Both the position numbers and the translations under genes were made by a program. Under the pieces are notes generated by a model. That model made no database searches, was not told the DNA's origin, and saw nothing but the letters and a program-made list of their open reading frames with translations. A DNA stretch of 64,000 bases from Puniceicoccaceae bacterium 5H (lineage in GTDB: Bacteria; Verrucomicrobiota; Verrucomicrobiia; Opitutales; Oceanipulchritudinaceae): positions 39,364-103,363 of the forward strand of contig WOUP01000012.1 of assembly GCA_009772895.1 (NCBI GenBank), given 5' to 3'. Shown piece after piece: positions 1-9,318 of the stretch (positions are counted from its first letter, which is position 1; each line of letters opens with the position of its first letter).

Positions 1-867
1 CGTGGCCGCGATCAGGCGCACATTGACCTTGATGGTCGAGGTGCCGCCGACACGCTGGATCTCGCCCTCCTGGAGCGCGCGCAGGATCTTGGTCTGCGTC
101 GGCAAGGCCATGTCGCCGATTTCGTCGAGAAAGAGCGTGCCGCCGTCGCAGAGTTCGAACTTGCCGAGACGTTGCTGCGTCGCGCCGGTAAAGGATCCCT
201 TTTCGTGGCCGAACAGCTCCGACTCGATCAGGTTGTCCGGGATCGCCGCACAGTTGACGGCCATGAAGGGGCCGCTGCTGCGGTGGCTGTGCTGGTAAAT
301 ACAGCGGGCGACCAGCTCCTTACCCGTCCCGCTCTCGCCCGTCACCATCACTGTGACATCGCTGGCGGCGACCTGACCGATGATCTTGAAGACCTCCTGC
401 ATCGGCTCAGAGCTGCCGACGAGGCCCTCCTGATAATCGTCGCTGTTCAGGACGGGCGAATACTGGTTGCGCTCGGTGGCGGCCAAGTCGCGGTGGGCCT
501 GCACGGCCTTCTCCGTCAGGCTGAGCACCTTCTTGATGTCGAAGGGCTTGATGATGTAATCGAACGCCCCGAACTTCATCGCCTCGATCGCCGTCTGCGT
601 CGTCCCGAAGGCGGTCATGAGGATCGTCATCGAGTTGGCGCTGACCGAGCGGATGTGCTGGAGCGTCTCGAGCCCGCTCATGCCTTCCATCCGATTATCG
701 AGGAAGATCACATGGGGGCGTTCGCGCTCGGCAACCGCTATGCCTGCCTCACCGCTGCTGGCGGTGGAGACCCGGTAGCCGCGCGAGCTGAGCACACGGT
801 CGAGGGAATAGAGAATTTCGGAATCATCGTCGATTATGAGAATCTGGGGCGAAGCGTCTGCGCACAT
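1..867 (-). CDS. NtrC-class sigma-54-dependent response regulator (partial, 3' end off the left edge)
   Basis: Only the first 289 codons lie in the window. Residues about 8-122 are a receiver domain with the acidic cluster IIDDDSE, the expected phospho-acceptor Asp57 in HVIFLDNRM, and Lys107 in YIIKPF. An AAA+ sigma-54 interaction domain follows, with Walker A GESGTGKE (177-184), the sigma-54-contacting loop as GSFTGA (224-229; GAFTGA is the textbook form) and Walker B LFLDEIGD (245-252). The DNA-binding end is outside the window. An in-frame stop lies just upstream of the ATG, which fixes the start. Family knowledge: phosphorylated by a histidine kinase, it oligomerises and opens sigma-54 promoters. 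It lies near glnE-glnA, whose promoter looks sigma-54-like, so a role in nitrogen control is possible, but the target is inferred. Confidence 0.93.
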   Translation of the reverse strand, partial: MCADASPQILIIDDDSEILYSLDRVLSSRGYRVSTASSGEAGIAVAERERPHVIFLDNRMEGMSGLETLQHIRSVSANSMTILMTAFGTTQTAIEAMKFGAFDYIIKPFDIKKVLSLTEKAVQAHRDLAATERNQYSPVLNSDDYQEGLVGSSEPMQEVFKIIGQVAASDVTVMVTGESGTGKELVARCIYQHSHRSSGPFMAVNCAAIPDNLIESELFGHEKGSFTGATQQRLGKFELCDGGTLFLDEIGDMALPTQTKILRALQEGEIQRVGGTSTIKVNVRLIAAT

Positions 868-935
868 AGAAACGGAAAGTTATCCCTCGGGTCAGCAGGA
901 AGTGTTCTCAATCTGAATATTATGTCACCATGACT

Positions 936-986
936 AAATTTGACCAGCCAATCGAGATCAAAATCGGGCCTGATCAATTTTGACCA
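936..986. promoter_or_regulatory. Repeat-containing intergenic region between the sigma-54 activator and the M50 protease gene
   Basis: The octamer TTTGACCA occurs at 939-946 and again at 979-986, 40 bases apart (about four helical turns). The second copy overlaps one arm of an inverted repeat, TCAAAAT (958-964) and ATTTTGA (977-983). The region separates divergent genes, so an operator is plausible, but no regulator can be named. Confidence 0.35.
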
Positions 987-1052
987 CATCCTCCACATCG
1001 GTAAACCACGCAATCACTTGCGAAAAGCGGAGGCTATGGTGAGGTTGGGAGC

Positions 1053-2288
1053 ATGAGAGACCGCTCGTGGTCCATCCCCCTCTTCAAGATTCTGGGCGTC
1101 CGCCTCGACCTGCACCTGACCTTCCTGCTGCTGCTGGTCTATGCGGGCTGGATGGGCGCCACGCATCCGGCCCGGCCGATAGATGTGCCGCCGCAGATGA
1201 ACGCGCTGTGGTGGATCTTGTTGGTAATGGGTGTGTTCGCCTGCGTAGTCATGCACGAGTTCGGGCACATTCTGGCGGCCCGGCGCTATGGCGTTGCCAC
1301 GCGCCGCATCCTGCTGTTGCCGATTGGCGGGGTGGCGGAGATGGATCAATTGCCGCGGCAGCCCGGGCGCGAGTTTATCGTCACCGCAGCAGGGCCGGCG
1401 GTCAACTTCGCCATCGCCCTGCTCGTCTACCTGCTGCTGCAGGCAATGGGGGCCTGGCCGGGATTGAATGGGCTGGAGCGGGCGTTCGTGCCGTTCGACG
1501 GCATCGGCTTCCTGCTCTTCATGCTGATCTATAACCTCACGATGGGGATCTTCAACCTTGTGCCGGTCTACCCCATGGATGGGGGGCGCATCCTGCGCTC
1601 ACTGCTCGCGACGCGGCTCGACTACCTCACGGCCACCCGCTGGTCGGTCTGGGTGGCGAAACCCCTGGCCCTGGCGGCCGCCCTTTTCGCGATCCTCAAC
1701 GGCAGCTGGCAGCCCGCGATCCTCTTCGGGTTCATCTATTTGGCGGGGGACCTGGAATACCAGGCGATCCGCCGCGACGAGTTGATGCGCGGCGTCTCGA
1801 TGGGCGAGGTTTCCGCGCATCGCTGGCGCGCCGTACCTGCGGAAATCACCCTGGGTGAAGCCCTGACGTTGATGCGCCGCGAACAGGTGCCCGAGATCGT
1901 GGTGCAGCTCCACCCGCTGCCCGCAGTGCTGGTGGAGGAGGAAGTGCGCGAATTGGCCGAAGAGCATCCGTGGGAGGCAACGCTGGGTTCCCTGCCCCTG
2001 CCGCGTTCCCGCATCGCCGACGCCACCGCTCCGCTCGGCATCTACCTGCCCAAGCTGGAGCCCAAGGTCGGACGCATCCTGATCTATCATCAGGGGCAAC
2101 TGGTAGCGGTCTTCCGCCAGGAAACGATGCAAGAGGTGCTCGCCTGGCGCACATGGGAAAAGAAGCTTGCACGTAACCGCCCCCAATCCAACATGGGCGG
2201 AGCTGCCCAGAGGCGGAGAACGCCGCCCCCTTTACCCCATGGATTTTCTCGAGGAACTACGTCAGGTCCTGGCCACGTCGCAGAGTGA
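1053..2288 (+). CDS. Site-2-protease-like M50 zinc metalloprotease
   Basis: Predicted intramembrane metalloprotease of 411 aa. The zinc site HEFGH lies in the second hydrophobic segment (MHEFGHILAARRYGV, about residue 66 on), and the second M50 motif appears as PVYPMDGGRILRS in a later transmembrane segment. Several hydrophobic helices fill the first 230 residues; the remainder is soluble and has no domain I can name. Family members cleave membrane-anchored regulators or signal-peptide remnants within the bilayer; the substrate here is unknown. A purine-rich stretch (GGTGAGGTTGGGAG) precedes the ATG. The 3' end overlaps the probable glnE start by 50 bases, suggesting translational coupling. 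Confidence 0.88.
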   Translation: MRDRSWSIPLFKILGVRLDLHLTFLLLLVYAGWMGATHPARPIDVPPQMNALWWILLVMGVFACVVMHEFGHILAARRYGVATRRILLLPIGGVAEMDQLPRQPGREFIVTAAGPAVNFAIALLVYLLLQAMGAWPGLNGLERAFVPFDGIGFLLFMLIYNLTMGIFNLVPVYPMDGGRILRSLLATRLDYLTATRWSVWVAKPLALAAALFAILNGSWQPAILFGFIYLAGDLEYQAIRRDELMRGVSMGEVSAHRWRAVPAEITLGEALTLMRREQVPEIVVQLHPLPAVLVEEEVRELAEEHPWEATLGSLPLPRSRIADATAPLGIYLPKLEPKVGRILIYHQGQLVAVFRQETMQEVLAWRTWEKKLARNRPQSNMGGAAQRRRTPPPLPHGFSRGTTSGPGHVAE

Positions 2289-5070
2289 AGCGAGCATCGT
2301 GGCCTGGTTGGAATCCTCCGGCCGCGCGACCGAGTTTGAACGCCTGGCCGAAGCCAGCCCCCTCTATGGTCGCCTGCCCTTGCGGCAGCCCCAAATCATT
2401 GCCTGGTTGGCCGACTCGGGCGCGTTGGACATCCCCTTCGGCATCGGCCGCTACGCTCATCACTGGAAGGAGTTTGCCGGCGAAGCCAGTGGTGAAGCGC
2501 TTTACAGCAAGCTGCGGCAATTCCGCCGATGGCACTCGATGCGCATCGCGTGGCGCGAAGTCAACGAGCTGGCCCCAATGCGCGTGACCCTCAAGGAGCT
2601 TTCCTCGCTCGCCGATTTCTGCCTGCAAACGGTCTTTCAACAAGTTTGGGACAAGTGGGAGCAAAAGCTCGGCACCCCGTGGGATGAAGAGAACGACGTG
2701 CCGGCCAAACTGGGCGTGTTGGGCCTCGGCAAGCTGGGCAGTGAGGAGCTGAATTTCTGCTCCGATGTCGATCTGATTTTTCTCAGCGAAGGGCAAGGCC
2801 ACCTGAAGCGCGGCGAGCGCATCAGCGGTACGACCAACGGCGAGTTTTTCCTGCGCGTCTGCCAGGAGATGATGCAGGTAATCTCCAAGCGCACCGCCGA
2901 CGGCTTCCTCTATAACGTAGACTTGCGGCTGCGTCCCGAGGGCGCCGCCGGGCAGCTCATCATCCCCATCAACGCGGCCGTGAACTACTACTTCACCCGT
3001 GGGCAGACCTGGGAGCGCATGATGCTGCTCAAGGCCCGTGCGGTGGCGGGCGAAAAGGACGTCTGCGGCGAATTTCTGGAGCTGGTCCATACCTTCCGTT
3101 ACCCGCGCCACCCCCCGGTTTCGCTGCCGCAAGACGTCGCGGCCATGAAGCAGCGCATGGAGAAGGAGGTGCTGGGTGAAGCGCGCCTGCAGCTCAACCT
3201 CAAGAACGGCTACGGCGGCATCCGCGAGATCGAGTTTTTCGCGCAGATCCTCCAACTCGTCCATGCGGGCCGCTATCCGTTTTTGCAGACGCCCTCCACG
3301 CGGGAGGCGATCCGGCAGCTGACGCGTTACAACCTGATCCAGCCAGAGCTGAAGACCTTTTTGCTGGAGACCTACGACTTGCTGCGCCGACTGGAACACC
3401 GCGCCCAGATGCGGGACGAGCAGCAGACGCATGATTTGCCGCCGTCGGGGCCCGACCGTGCCCGCCTGGCCAAGTCAATGGGTTACGCGAGCGAAGAGGC
3501 GCTGGATGCGGACCTGAAGGAGCGCCGCGACCGCGTGCGCCGCAACTATGCCGACCTCTTCCCGCACACCGAGGACCACCGACACGAAGACGAATGGGGC
3601 GACTTTCTCGGCTCCGGCAAGGCCAGCGCGTTCGTCCAGTCCAAGATCGACCAGTGGTTTGGCGCAGGTACCGAGGCATCCAAGGACCTGCATGAGTTCA
3701 TCCTCGGCGCCCCCGATGCCTCCCTGACACGTGAACACCTGACGCTGTTTGTAGATCTGGCGGAGAACTTCGACGAGGCCTTCAAAGGCCTGGCCCGCCC
3801 GTTGCGGACCCTGCGCCGGATCAGCCGCTTCGCCGAGCGCTACGGCGCGCGCAAGCAATTCCTCAAGACCTGCGGCCTCAACCCGTCATTCTTCCACGTG
3901 CTCTGCCTGCTATTCGACCGCAGTGAGTTTATCTTCAAGCTCTTGTGCAAGCATCCAGAGATCATGGAAGAGTTGCTTCTGCACAGCGTCCGGCGGCAGA
4001 AGTCGCGCTCCGACCTGCTGGATGAACTCCAGCACGGCCCCAAAGATCCAGACGCTTTCACGCGCTGGCTCTGGTTGTTTGTGAAGGCGGAGCAAGTGCG
4101 GGCCTCGATCAATGGTCTGCTCGAAGACTTTACCTTGGTCGACCTGGAGCAACAGCTCTCGGAACTGGCGGACGCCGTGCTCGCCTGCGCGCTGGACCGC
4201 GTTGATCCCGAAGGGCAGCTCCTGGTCGTCGCGCTGGGCAAATATGGCGGCAAGGAACTCGCGCTGGGCTCCGACCTCGACCTGATGCTGGTCGGGCCGA
4301 GCGCGAACGACGATACGGTGCTGCAGGCGGCCCGTGCGCTCGACAAGCTGGTTTCCTACAAGGAAATCGAACTGGGCCGCACCTTCGACCTCGACTTCCG
4401 GCTGCGTCCACACGGCCAGGACGGCCCGCTGGTGACGACCCTGGCCGCACTCAAGCGCTACCATGAGAAGCACGCGCAGACCTGGGAACGCCAGATGTTG
4501 ACCCGGGCCCGCGTCGTAGCCGGCGATCCTGAACTGGAACGGCAATTCGAAACGTGGCGGCAGGCCCGCGTCTACGAGACTCCCTTCACCGAAGAGGAAG
4601 AAGCCGACATGGACCGCATGCGCGAACGCATCCTCACCGAAAAGACGAAAGGCGAAGGCGAGGACTACCGGGCCTTCAAGGTCGGGCGCGGCGGGCTGAT
4701 CGATATTGAGTTCCTCGCCCAGCGCCTGCAATTACGCCACGGTCGGGACTACCCGCAGCTGCGCACCGCCAACACCCGCACGATGCTGCGCGCCGCCGCA
4801 GATGCCCAGCTGATTACAGAGGAAAAGCTGGACCTTTTTGAGAAAGCTTACACTTTCTATCGTCGCATCGAACTCCACTTGAGGCGCGAAGCTCACGAAT
4901 CCGTGAGCGAACTGCCAGCGGGGGACGAAACGCTGCACGACCTCGCGCTCTGGATGAAATTGACGCCCGCCAACTTCGAAGCCCAATACCGGGAACACCG
5001 CTCCGCGGTACAACTGGCCGTGGCGGAATTGCTTCCATCCCTTGAGCAGGTCCTGGCACCTTCTGTATAA
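2239..5070 (+). CDS. glnE: Bifunctional glutamine synthetase adenylyltransferase / adenylyl-removing enzyme
   Basis: 943 aa, close to the E. coli protein. Two nucleotidyltransferase domains are visible: the N-terminal one carries GLGKLGSEELNFCSDVDLIF (deadenylylating half in the family), and the C-terminal one carries VALGKYGGKELALGSDLDLM (adenylylating half). Each is followed by a helical GlnD/PII-type uridylyltransferase-associated region. GlnE switches glutamine synthetase off by adenylylating a Tyr and on by removing the AMP, under PII control. Its substrate gene glnA follows 128 bases downstream and keeps the target Tyr. The ATG at 2239 is preferred to an upstream TTG at 2167 because it gives the family-like start MDFLEELRQ. 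No glnB is in the window. Confidence 0.95.
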   Translation: MDFLEELRQVLATSQSEASIVAWLESSGRATEFERLAEASPLYGRLPLRQPQIIAWLADSGALDIPFGIGRYAHHWKEFAGEASGEALYSKLRQFRRWHSMRIAWREVNELAPMRVTLKELSSLADFCLQTVFQQVWDKWEQKLGTPWDEENDVPAKLGVLGLGKLGSEELNFCSDVDLIFLSEGQGHLKRGERISGTTNGEFFLRVCQEMMQVISKRTADGFLYNVDLRLRPEGAAGQLIIPINAAVNYYFTRGQTWERMMLLKARAVAGEKDVCGEFLELVHTFRYPRHPPVSLPQDVAAMKQRMEKEVLGEARLQLNLKNGYGGIREIEFFAQILQLVHAGRYPFLQTPSTREAIRQLTRYNLIQPELKTFLLETYDLLRRLEHRAQMRDEQQTHDLPPSGPDRARLAKSMGYASEEALDADLKERRDRVRRNYADLFPHTEDHRHEDEWGDFLGSGKASAFVQSKIDQWFGAGTEASKDLHEFILGAPDASLTREHLTLFVDLAENFDEAFKGLARPLRTLRRISRFAERYGARKQFLKTCGLNPSFFHVLCLLFDRSEFIFKLLCKHPEIMEELLLHSVRRQKSRSDLLDELQHGPKDPDAFTRWLWLFVKAEQVRASINGLLEDFTLVDLEQQLSELADAVLACALDRVDPEGQLLVVALGKYGGKELALGSDLDLMLVGPSANDDTVLQAARALDKLVSYKEIELGRTFDLDFRLRPHGQDGPLVTTLAALKRYHEKHAQTWERQMLTRARVVAGDPELERQFETWRQARVYETPFTEEEEADMDRMRERILTEKTKGEGEDYRAFKVGRGGLIDIEFLAQRLQLRHGRDYPQLRTANTRTMLRAAADAQLITEEKLDLFEKAYTFYRRIELHLRREAHESVSELPAGDETLHDLALWMKLTPANFEAQYREHRSAVQLAVAELLPSLEQVLAPSV

Positions 5071-5100
5071 TTTTATCCATTTCGATCAACTCCTTCATCG

Positions 5101-5117
5101 TTGGCATTTTCGGTGCT
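5101..5117 (+). promoter_or_regulatory. Sigma-54-type promoter upstream of glnA
   Basis: TTGGCATTTTCGGTGCT has the invariant GG (5103-5104) and GC (5115-5116) exactly 10 bases apart, and fits about 13 of 17 positions of the -24/-12 consensus. Predicted transcription would start near 5128, leaving a leader of about 70 bases before glnA. Sigma-54 control of glnA is well known elsewhere. Confidence 0.65.
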
Positions 5118-5198
5118 GACTTCAGATGCGGTTGATTGAGCCAGAGAGCACTGGCCGCAAAAACCTCACATCACCTCTCAACCCAACACATAAGCTAA

Positions 5199-6608
5199 AT
5201 GACACCCAAAGAAGTTCTGGAGCTGGCACAGAAGAACGACGTCCAGTTTGTGGACCTGAAGTTTTCCGACCTCCACGGCCGTTGGCACCACTTGACGATG
5301 CCTTCGCACGAACTGAACGAAGACCTCTTCGCTGACGGTCACGGTTTCGACGGGTCTTCCATTCGCGGCTGGGCCGGGATCGAAGCCTCGGACATGCTTA
5401 TCATGCCCGACGCCGATTCCGCTTTCATCGACCCCTTTGTTGCGGCTCCCACCATGAGCCTGACTTGCGACGTCGAAGATCCGGTGACCCGCGAGCCCTA
5501 TTCCCGCTCCCCCCGTGGCGTGGCCAAGAAGGCTGAAGAATACCTGAAGAGCACCGGCCTCGGTGACACCTGTTTCTTCGGCCCGGAAGCTGAATTTTTC
5601 GTCTTCGACGACGTCCGCTATTCCAGCACCTCCAACGAGTGCTTCTACTCGGTCGACTCCGTGGAAGCCATCTGGAATACCGGCGCTGACGAAGCCCCGA
5701 ATCTGGCCTACAAGATCCCGCACAAGCAAGGCTACCTGCCGGTGCCCCCGATGGACAAGCTGATGGACCTCCGCAACGAGATGGTCCTGACGATGCAAGC
5801 CATCGGCCTCGACATCGAAACGCAGCACCACGAAGTGGCGACCGCCGGTCAATCCGAGATCGACCTCCGCTTCGCCCCGCTGCTCAAGATGGCCGACGAC
5901 ATCTGCAAGTACAAGTATGTGGTGAAGAACGTGGCCTACAAGTATGGCAAGGCCGCCACCTTCATGCCCAAGCCCATCTTCGGCGACAACGGCTCCGGCA
6001 TGCACGTGCACAGCTCCATCTGGAAGGACGGCAAGCCGACCTTCGCGGGTGACGGCTATGCCGGCCTCAGCCAGAATGCGCTCTACTACATTGGCGGTAT
6101 CCTCAAGCACGCTTCCGCCCTCTGCGCGCTGACCAACCCGACCAACAACTCCTACAAGCGTCTGGTCCCGGGCTTCGAAGCCCCGGTGATCCTGGCCTAC
6201 TCGGCTCGCAATCGCTCCGCGATCTGCCGCATCCCGCAGTACAGCCAGTCCCCGAAGGCCAAGCGCGTCGAGTTCCGTTGCCCGGACCCGGCCGCCAACC
6301 CGTATCTCGCCTTCTCCGCCATCATGATGGCCGGTCTCGACGGTATCGAAAACCAGATCGACCCGGGCGAAGCGATCGACAAGAACCTCTACGATCTGCC
6401 GCCGGAAGAAGCCGCCAACCTGCAAATGGTGCCGGAAAGCCTCAAGGGCGCTTGCGAAGCCCTCTCGGCCGACCACGAGTTCCTGCTCAAGGGCGACGTG
6501 TTCTCGAAGGACTTCATCGACAACTTCGTGTCCCTCAAGATGGCCGAATACGACGCGGTCCGCCTGCGCACCCACCCGTACGAATACAACCTGTATTTCG
6601 ACGTGTAG
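5199..6608 (+). CDS. glnA: Type I glutamine synthetase
   Basis: 469 aa enzyme making glutamine from glutamate, ammonia and ATP; forms dodecamers in the cytoplasm. Visible motifs include the beta-grasp start with DLHGRWHH, the catalytic [38 protein letters not shown] and RSAICRIP. The adenylylation loop is present as [10 protein letters not shown] with Tyr398, so this is the GlnE-regulated (GSI-beta) kind, consistent with glnE directly upstream. A sigma-54 promoter-like site precedes it, and a strong intrinsic terminator follows at 6651, so glnA is probably transcribed as its own unit. Confidence 0.97.
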   Translation: MTPKEVLELAQKNDVQFVDLKFSDLHGRWHHLTMPSHELNEDLFADGHGFDGSSIRGWAGIEASDMLIMPDADSAFIDPFVAAPTMSLTCDVEDPVTREPYSRSPRGVAKKAEEYLKSTGLGDTCFFGPEAEFFVFDDVRYSSTSNECFYSVDSVEAIWNTGADEAPNLAYKIPHKQGYLPVPPMDKLMDLRNEMVLTMQAIGLDIETQHHEVATAGQSEIDLRFAPLLKMADDICKYKYVVKNVAYKYGKAATFMPKPIFGDNGSGMHVHSSIWKDGKPTFAGDGYAGLSQNALYYIGGILKHASALCALTNPTNNSYKRLVPGFEAPVILAYSARNRSAICRIPQYSQSPKAKRVEFRCPDPAANPYLAFSAIMMAGLDGIENQIDPGEAIDKNLYDLPPEEAANLQMVPESLKGACEALSADHEFLLKGDVFSKDFIDNFVSLKMAEYDAVRLRTHPYEYNLYFDV

Positions 6609-6650
6609 GCCGCTGGCTTACCTGTTGTCATTCGAAATCGACTGCCTTTC

Positions 6651-6681
6651 AGCCTCGCCCTTGTCCGGCGAGGCTTTTTTA
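6651..6681 (+). terminator. Intrinsic terminator of glnA
   Basis: AGCCTCGCC (6651-6659) pairs perfectly with GGCGAGGCT (6667-6675) over a 7-base loop, followed by a run of T. Confidence 0.9.
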
Positions 6682-6720
6682 TACTCTGGTGAAGCCCCGA
6701 GCCGAGCCAGACGATACGCC

Positions 6721-7443
6721 ATGATTCCGATCAAGGACTATAACCCGACGCGCCGTAAGGCCCGCGTCGTCCCGGCCATCCTGATCTTCAACGTAATCGT
6801 GTTCCTCTGGGAACTCGGGCTCGGATCAGACCGAACTGCGGCCGTCTACTACTTCGGGGTCGTGCCGCGCTTCTTTACCGATCCGGCCCTGCGCGAGCAA
6901 CTCGGGGCGCTTCACCTGATCCAGAGCCTCTTCACCACCCTGTTCATGCACGGCGGCTGGTTTCACCTCCTCGCCAACATGTGGACGCTCTTCGTCTTTG
7001 GCGACAACGTGGAAGACCGCCTCGGGGTCAGCCGCTTCATCCTACTCTATTTCCTGGCCGGCATGGCCGCCAGTGGGCTGGAAATCCTGGTCAACCCGCA
7101 TTCGGAAACGCCCATCATCGGCGCCAGTGGCGCCATTGCCGGCGTCATGGGCGCCTACCTGCGCCTCTACCCCAAAGCCCGGATCGACATGCTGATTCCG
7201 CCGCTCGTATTCGGCCCGTTTTTCCGCATTCCGGCCTACGTCTTCCTCCTTTACTGGATCGTCCTGCAACTGTTCAACGGCTCGATGTCACTCGGACATG
7301 TCGGCGGAGGCGGTGTCGCCTGGTGGGCACATGTGGGAGGCTTCGCCACCGGCTTTCTGCTCTGCACACTGTTGACACCCCCGCAGGATCATCCCGATAC
7401 CTATCGCAGTCCCTCCGGACGCGTCCGCTACGCCAGACGCTGA
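6721..7443 (+). CDS. Rhomboid family intramembrane serine protease
   Basis: 240 aa polytopic membrane protein. The rhomboid catalytic serine lies in GASGAIAGVMGAYL (GxSG motif), the catalytic histidine in the last segment (AWWAHVGGFATGF), and the L1-loop HGGWFHLLANMWTLFVFG region is clear. Family members cut transmembrane helices of other proteins; the substrate is not evident. The ATG at 6721 is chosen because sequence before it overlaps the glnA terminator. The gene is followed after 14 bases by a PfkB kinase, so the two may be co-transcribed. Confidence 0.92.
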   Translation: MIPIKDYNPTRRKARVVPAILIFNVIVFLWELGLGSDRTAAVYYFGVVPRFFTDPALREQLGALHLIQSLFTTLFMHGGWFHLLANMWTLFVFGDNVEDRLGVSRFILLYFLAGMAASGLEILVNPHSETPIIGASGAIAGVMGAYLRLYPKARIDMLIPPLVFGPFFRIPAYVFLLYWIVLQLFNGSMSLGHVGGGGVAWWAHVGGFATGFLLCTLLTPPQDHPDTYRSPSGRVRYARR

Positions 7444-7457
7444 ACCCAATTTCTACC

Positions 7458-8405
7458 ATGTCCCAGCTCCTCACCCTCACCGGCAACCTGCTTGCCGAGA
7501 CGACCGCCTACTATCACAACGCCGATTGGCAAAAAACACAGCGGGCCTACCGCGAAACGTTCCAAGTCGGCGGCAAGGGCATCAATGTATCCCGCATGGC
7601 CCAGCGACTCGGGCTCGACAGCACCGCCTACTGTTTCACGGGCGGCGAGATTGGGGCCAAGTGCCGGACGTGGCTCGATCAGCAGCCGTTCCACCTCAAG
7701 TCTTTCGAGCTCAGCGCGGACAATCGCCAGGGCTGGGTTGTGCGCGTCGATGGGCAAGAACACGAAACGACCTTTCTCGGCATGGACCGGCGGGTGCCGC
7801 TCGACTCCTGGAAGCAGGCCTGGAGTGCGCTGGCCGACCAGAGCAAGGCCGGCACGTGGGTCGCCGTCTGCGGCTCCATCCCCGGTTGGGAACCCGCGTT
7901 CCTCGACGTCATGCAGTCGACGATGGAGGCTATGCGCGACCGGGGCGTGAAGTTTGTGCTCGATACTTACGGGCCGCCCTTGGCCTCCGCCCTTAATTTT
8001 CCCTTTGAAGTCCTGAAGATCAACCTGGACGAATGGCAGCACTTGGCCGACCAGCGCGGCTGGAGCGAAGAATTGCGCGAAGGGCTGGAAGCGGCCTTGC
8101 AGGAGTGCGTCATTCAACGCTGGATCATCACCAACGGGGCGAAGGAAACGCTCTTTGTCGACGACCATCGAGCTTTTTACCGCCTCATCCCGCCGACGAT
8201 GAATGACGTGCGTTCAGCCGTGGGCTCCGGTGACGTCACCCTCGCCGGTCTGATCGCCCATCTCGATCGAGGAGAGTCCTGGGCGGGCGCCCTGGCCGAA
8301 GCGATGCGCTACGGGGCCGCCAATGCCGTAGACGACGGCGTCGCCGCTTTTCCGCTCGAACGGGCCACCCAACTGCCGTTGCCGCGAGCGGAACGTTGGT
8401 ATTGA
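7458..8405 (+). CDS. PfkB-family sugar kinase (1-phosphofructokinase / hexose kinase-like)
   Basis: 315 aa. The N-terminal PfkB signature is seen as VGGKGINVSRMAQRLG. Near the C-terminus SAVGSGDVTLAG replaces the usual GAGD with GSGD; the catalytic-base Asp is kept. The fold class phosphorylates sugars or sugar phosphates with ATP in the cytoplasm. The GGKGINVSR form resembles 1-phosphofructokinase and tagatose-6-phosphate kinases, but the substrate cannot be fixed from sequence. A PEP:sugar phosphotransferase enzyme I lies 12 kb away, with no fructose permease in the window. The start ATG lies 14 bases after the rhomboid gene. Confidence 0.85.
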   Translation: MSQLLTLTGNLLAETTAYYHNADWQKTQRAYRETFQVGGKGINVSRMAQRLGLDSTAYCFTGGEIGAKCRTWLDQQPFHLKSFELSADNRQGWVVRVDGQEHETTFLGMDRRVPLDSWKQAWSALADQSKAGTWVAVCGSIPGWEPAFLDVMQSTMEAMRDRGVKFVLDTYGPPLASALNFPFEVLKINLDEWQHLADQRGWSEELREGLEAALQECVIQRWIITNGAKETLFVDDHRAFYRLIPPTMNDVRSAVGSGDVTLAGLIAHLDRGESWAGALAEAMRYGAANAVDDGVAAFPLERATQLPLPRAERWY

Positions 8406-8465
8406 GCCGCGCCTGAGAACGGTTGCGCTTGCTCCGCTCCAGCGATCGCTTCAACTTCGGCTGCC

Positions 8466-9269
8466 ATGAGCACATGGCAGATGATCGTCACCTACTGGAA
8501 GAGCATTCCTTCCGTCGTGCGTGACCATTGGCGTTCCCTTCTCGTCCTCAACCTGGCCTTTATCATTCCGGCCGTCATCGTAGCCTTTTTCGAGCACGAC
8601 CTGCTCCCCTGGCTACGGGTCGGGCGGCCCAGCGAGGCCTACGAATGGGCCGGCTTTATCGGACGCCAAGGCGACTTTCTCTACCTGCCGACCTGGCTCT
8701 GTCTGATCTTCTGGGTCTTTGGCACCGTCTTCAAACGCAAGAGCTGGAAGGCGGGCGCTGTCGCGGTTTTTCTGGCGGCGGCTATTGCCGGCGTTAACGT
8801 CAATTTCTTCCGCCTCACACTCGGCCGGCCACGCCCCAGTGCCCAATGGGAAGACATTGTGGGCACGCAAGACGAAAAAGGCGCCTGGTTCCTCTTCGGC
8901 GCGCCCGAAATGCCGGAGGGCGCCGATCCCGGCGACCCGCCGCCACAACGCCTTTACGGCCCCAGCAGCAGCTATCACCTGCAATCTTTACCCAGCGGTC
9001 ACAGTGCCACGAGCTTCGGTTTTTCGACGGCGGCCTGTGTGCTCGCCCCCGCCTGGGCCATCCCGGTCACCATCGCGGCGGGCAGCGTGGCCTGGGCGCG
9101 GATGGAGCGCAATCGCCACTGGCCGTCCGACGTGTTGCTGGGCGGCAGTCTCGGCGCATCCTGGGGCTTGATCATCGGCATCGCCGGGCGCCGCCTCATT
9201 GCGCGCCAGAAAGAAGAGGAGGAAGAGCGGCTACGCAAGGCGATCGCCAACCCCTCCGAAGAAGCGTAG
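8466..9269 (+). CDS. PAP2 family membrane phosphatase
   Basis: 267 aa with about five hydrophobic segments. The three-part acid phosphatase signature is present: RLTLGRPRP, LPSGHSATSF with the catalytic His, and ARMERNRHWPSDVLLGG with the nucleophile His and its Asp. Such proteins dephosphorylate lipid pyrophosphates (undecaprenyl-PP, phosphatidate) at the membrane. A GT39 glycosyltransferase that uses lipid-linked sugars ends 50 bases away on the other strand, which fits envelope lipid recycling but does not prove it. Confidence 0.88.
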   Translation: MSTWQMIVTYWKSIPSVVRDHWRSLLVLNLAFIIPAVIVAFFEHDLLPWLRVGRPSEAYEWAGFIGRQGDFLYLPTWLCLIFWVFGTVFKRKSWKAGAVAVFLAAAIAGVNVNFFRLTLGRPRPSAQWEDIVGTQDEKGAWFLFGAPEMPEGADPGDPPPQRLYGPSSSYHLQSLPSGHSATSFGFSTAACVLAPAWAIPVTIAAGSVAWARMERNRHWPSDVLLGGSLGASWGLIIGIAGRRLIARQKEEEEERLRKAIANPSEEA

Positions 9270-9318
9270 CCCCATCCGGACGGCCCCGAGACGAAGCCTG
9301 ACGCACACGCCAGCGTTC

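Noticed and set aside
5054..5070. TGGCAC at the end of glnE as a second sigma-54 site
   Set aside because: There is no GC at the required 10-base spacing after GG; it lies inside the glnE coding end.
5178..6575. Long open frame opposite glnA
   Set aside because: 465 codons antisense to a complete glutamine synthetase; no recognisable domain.
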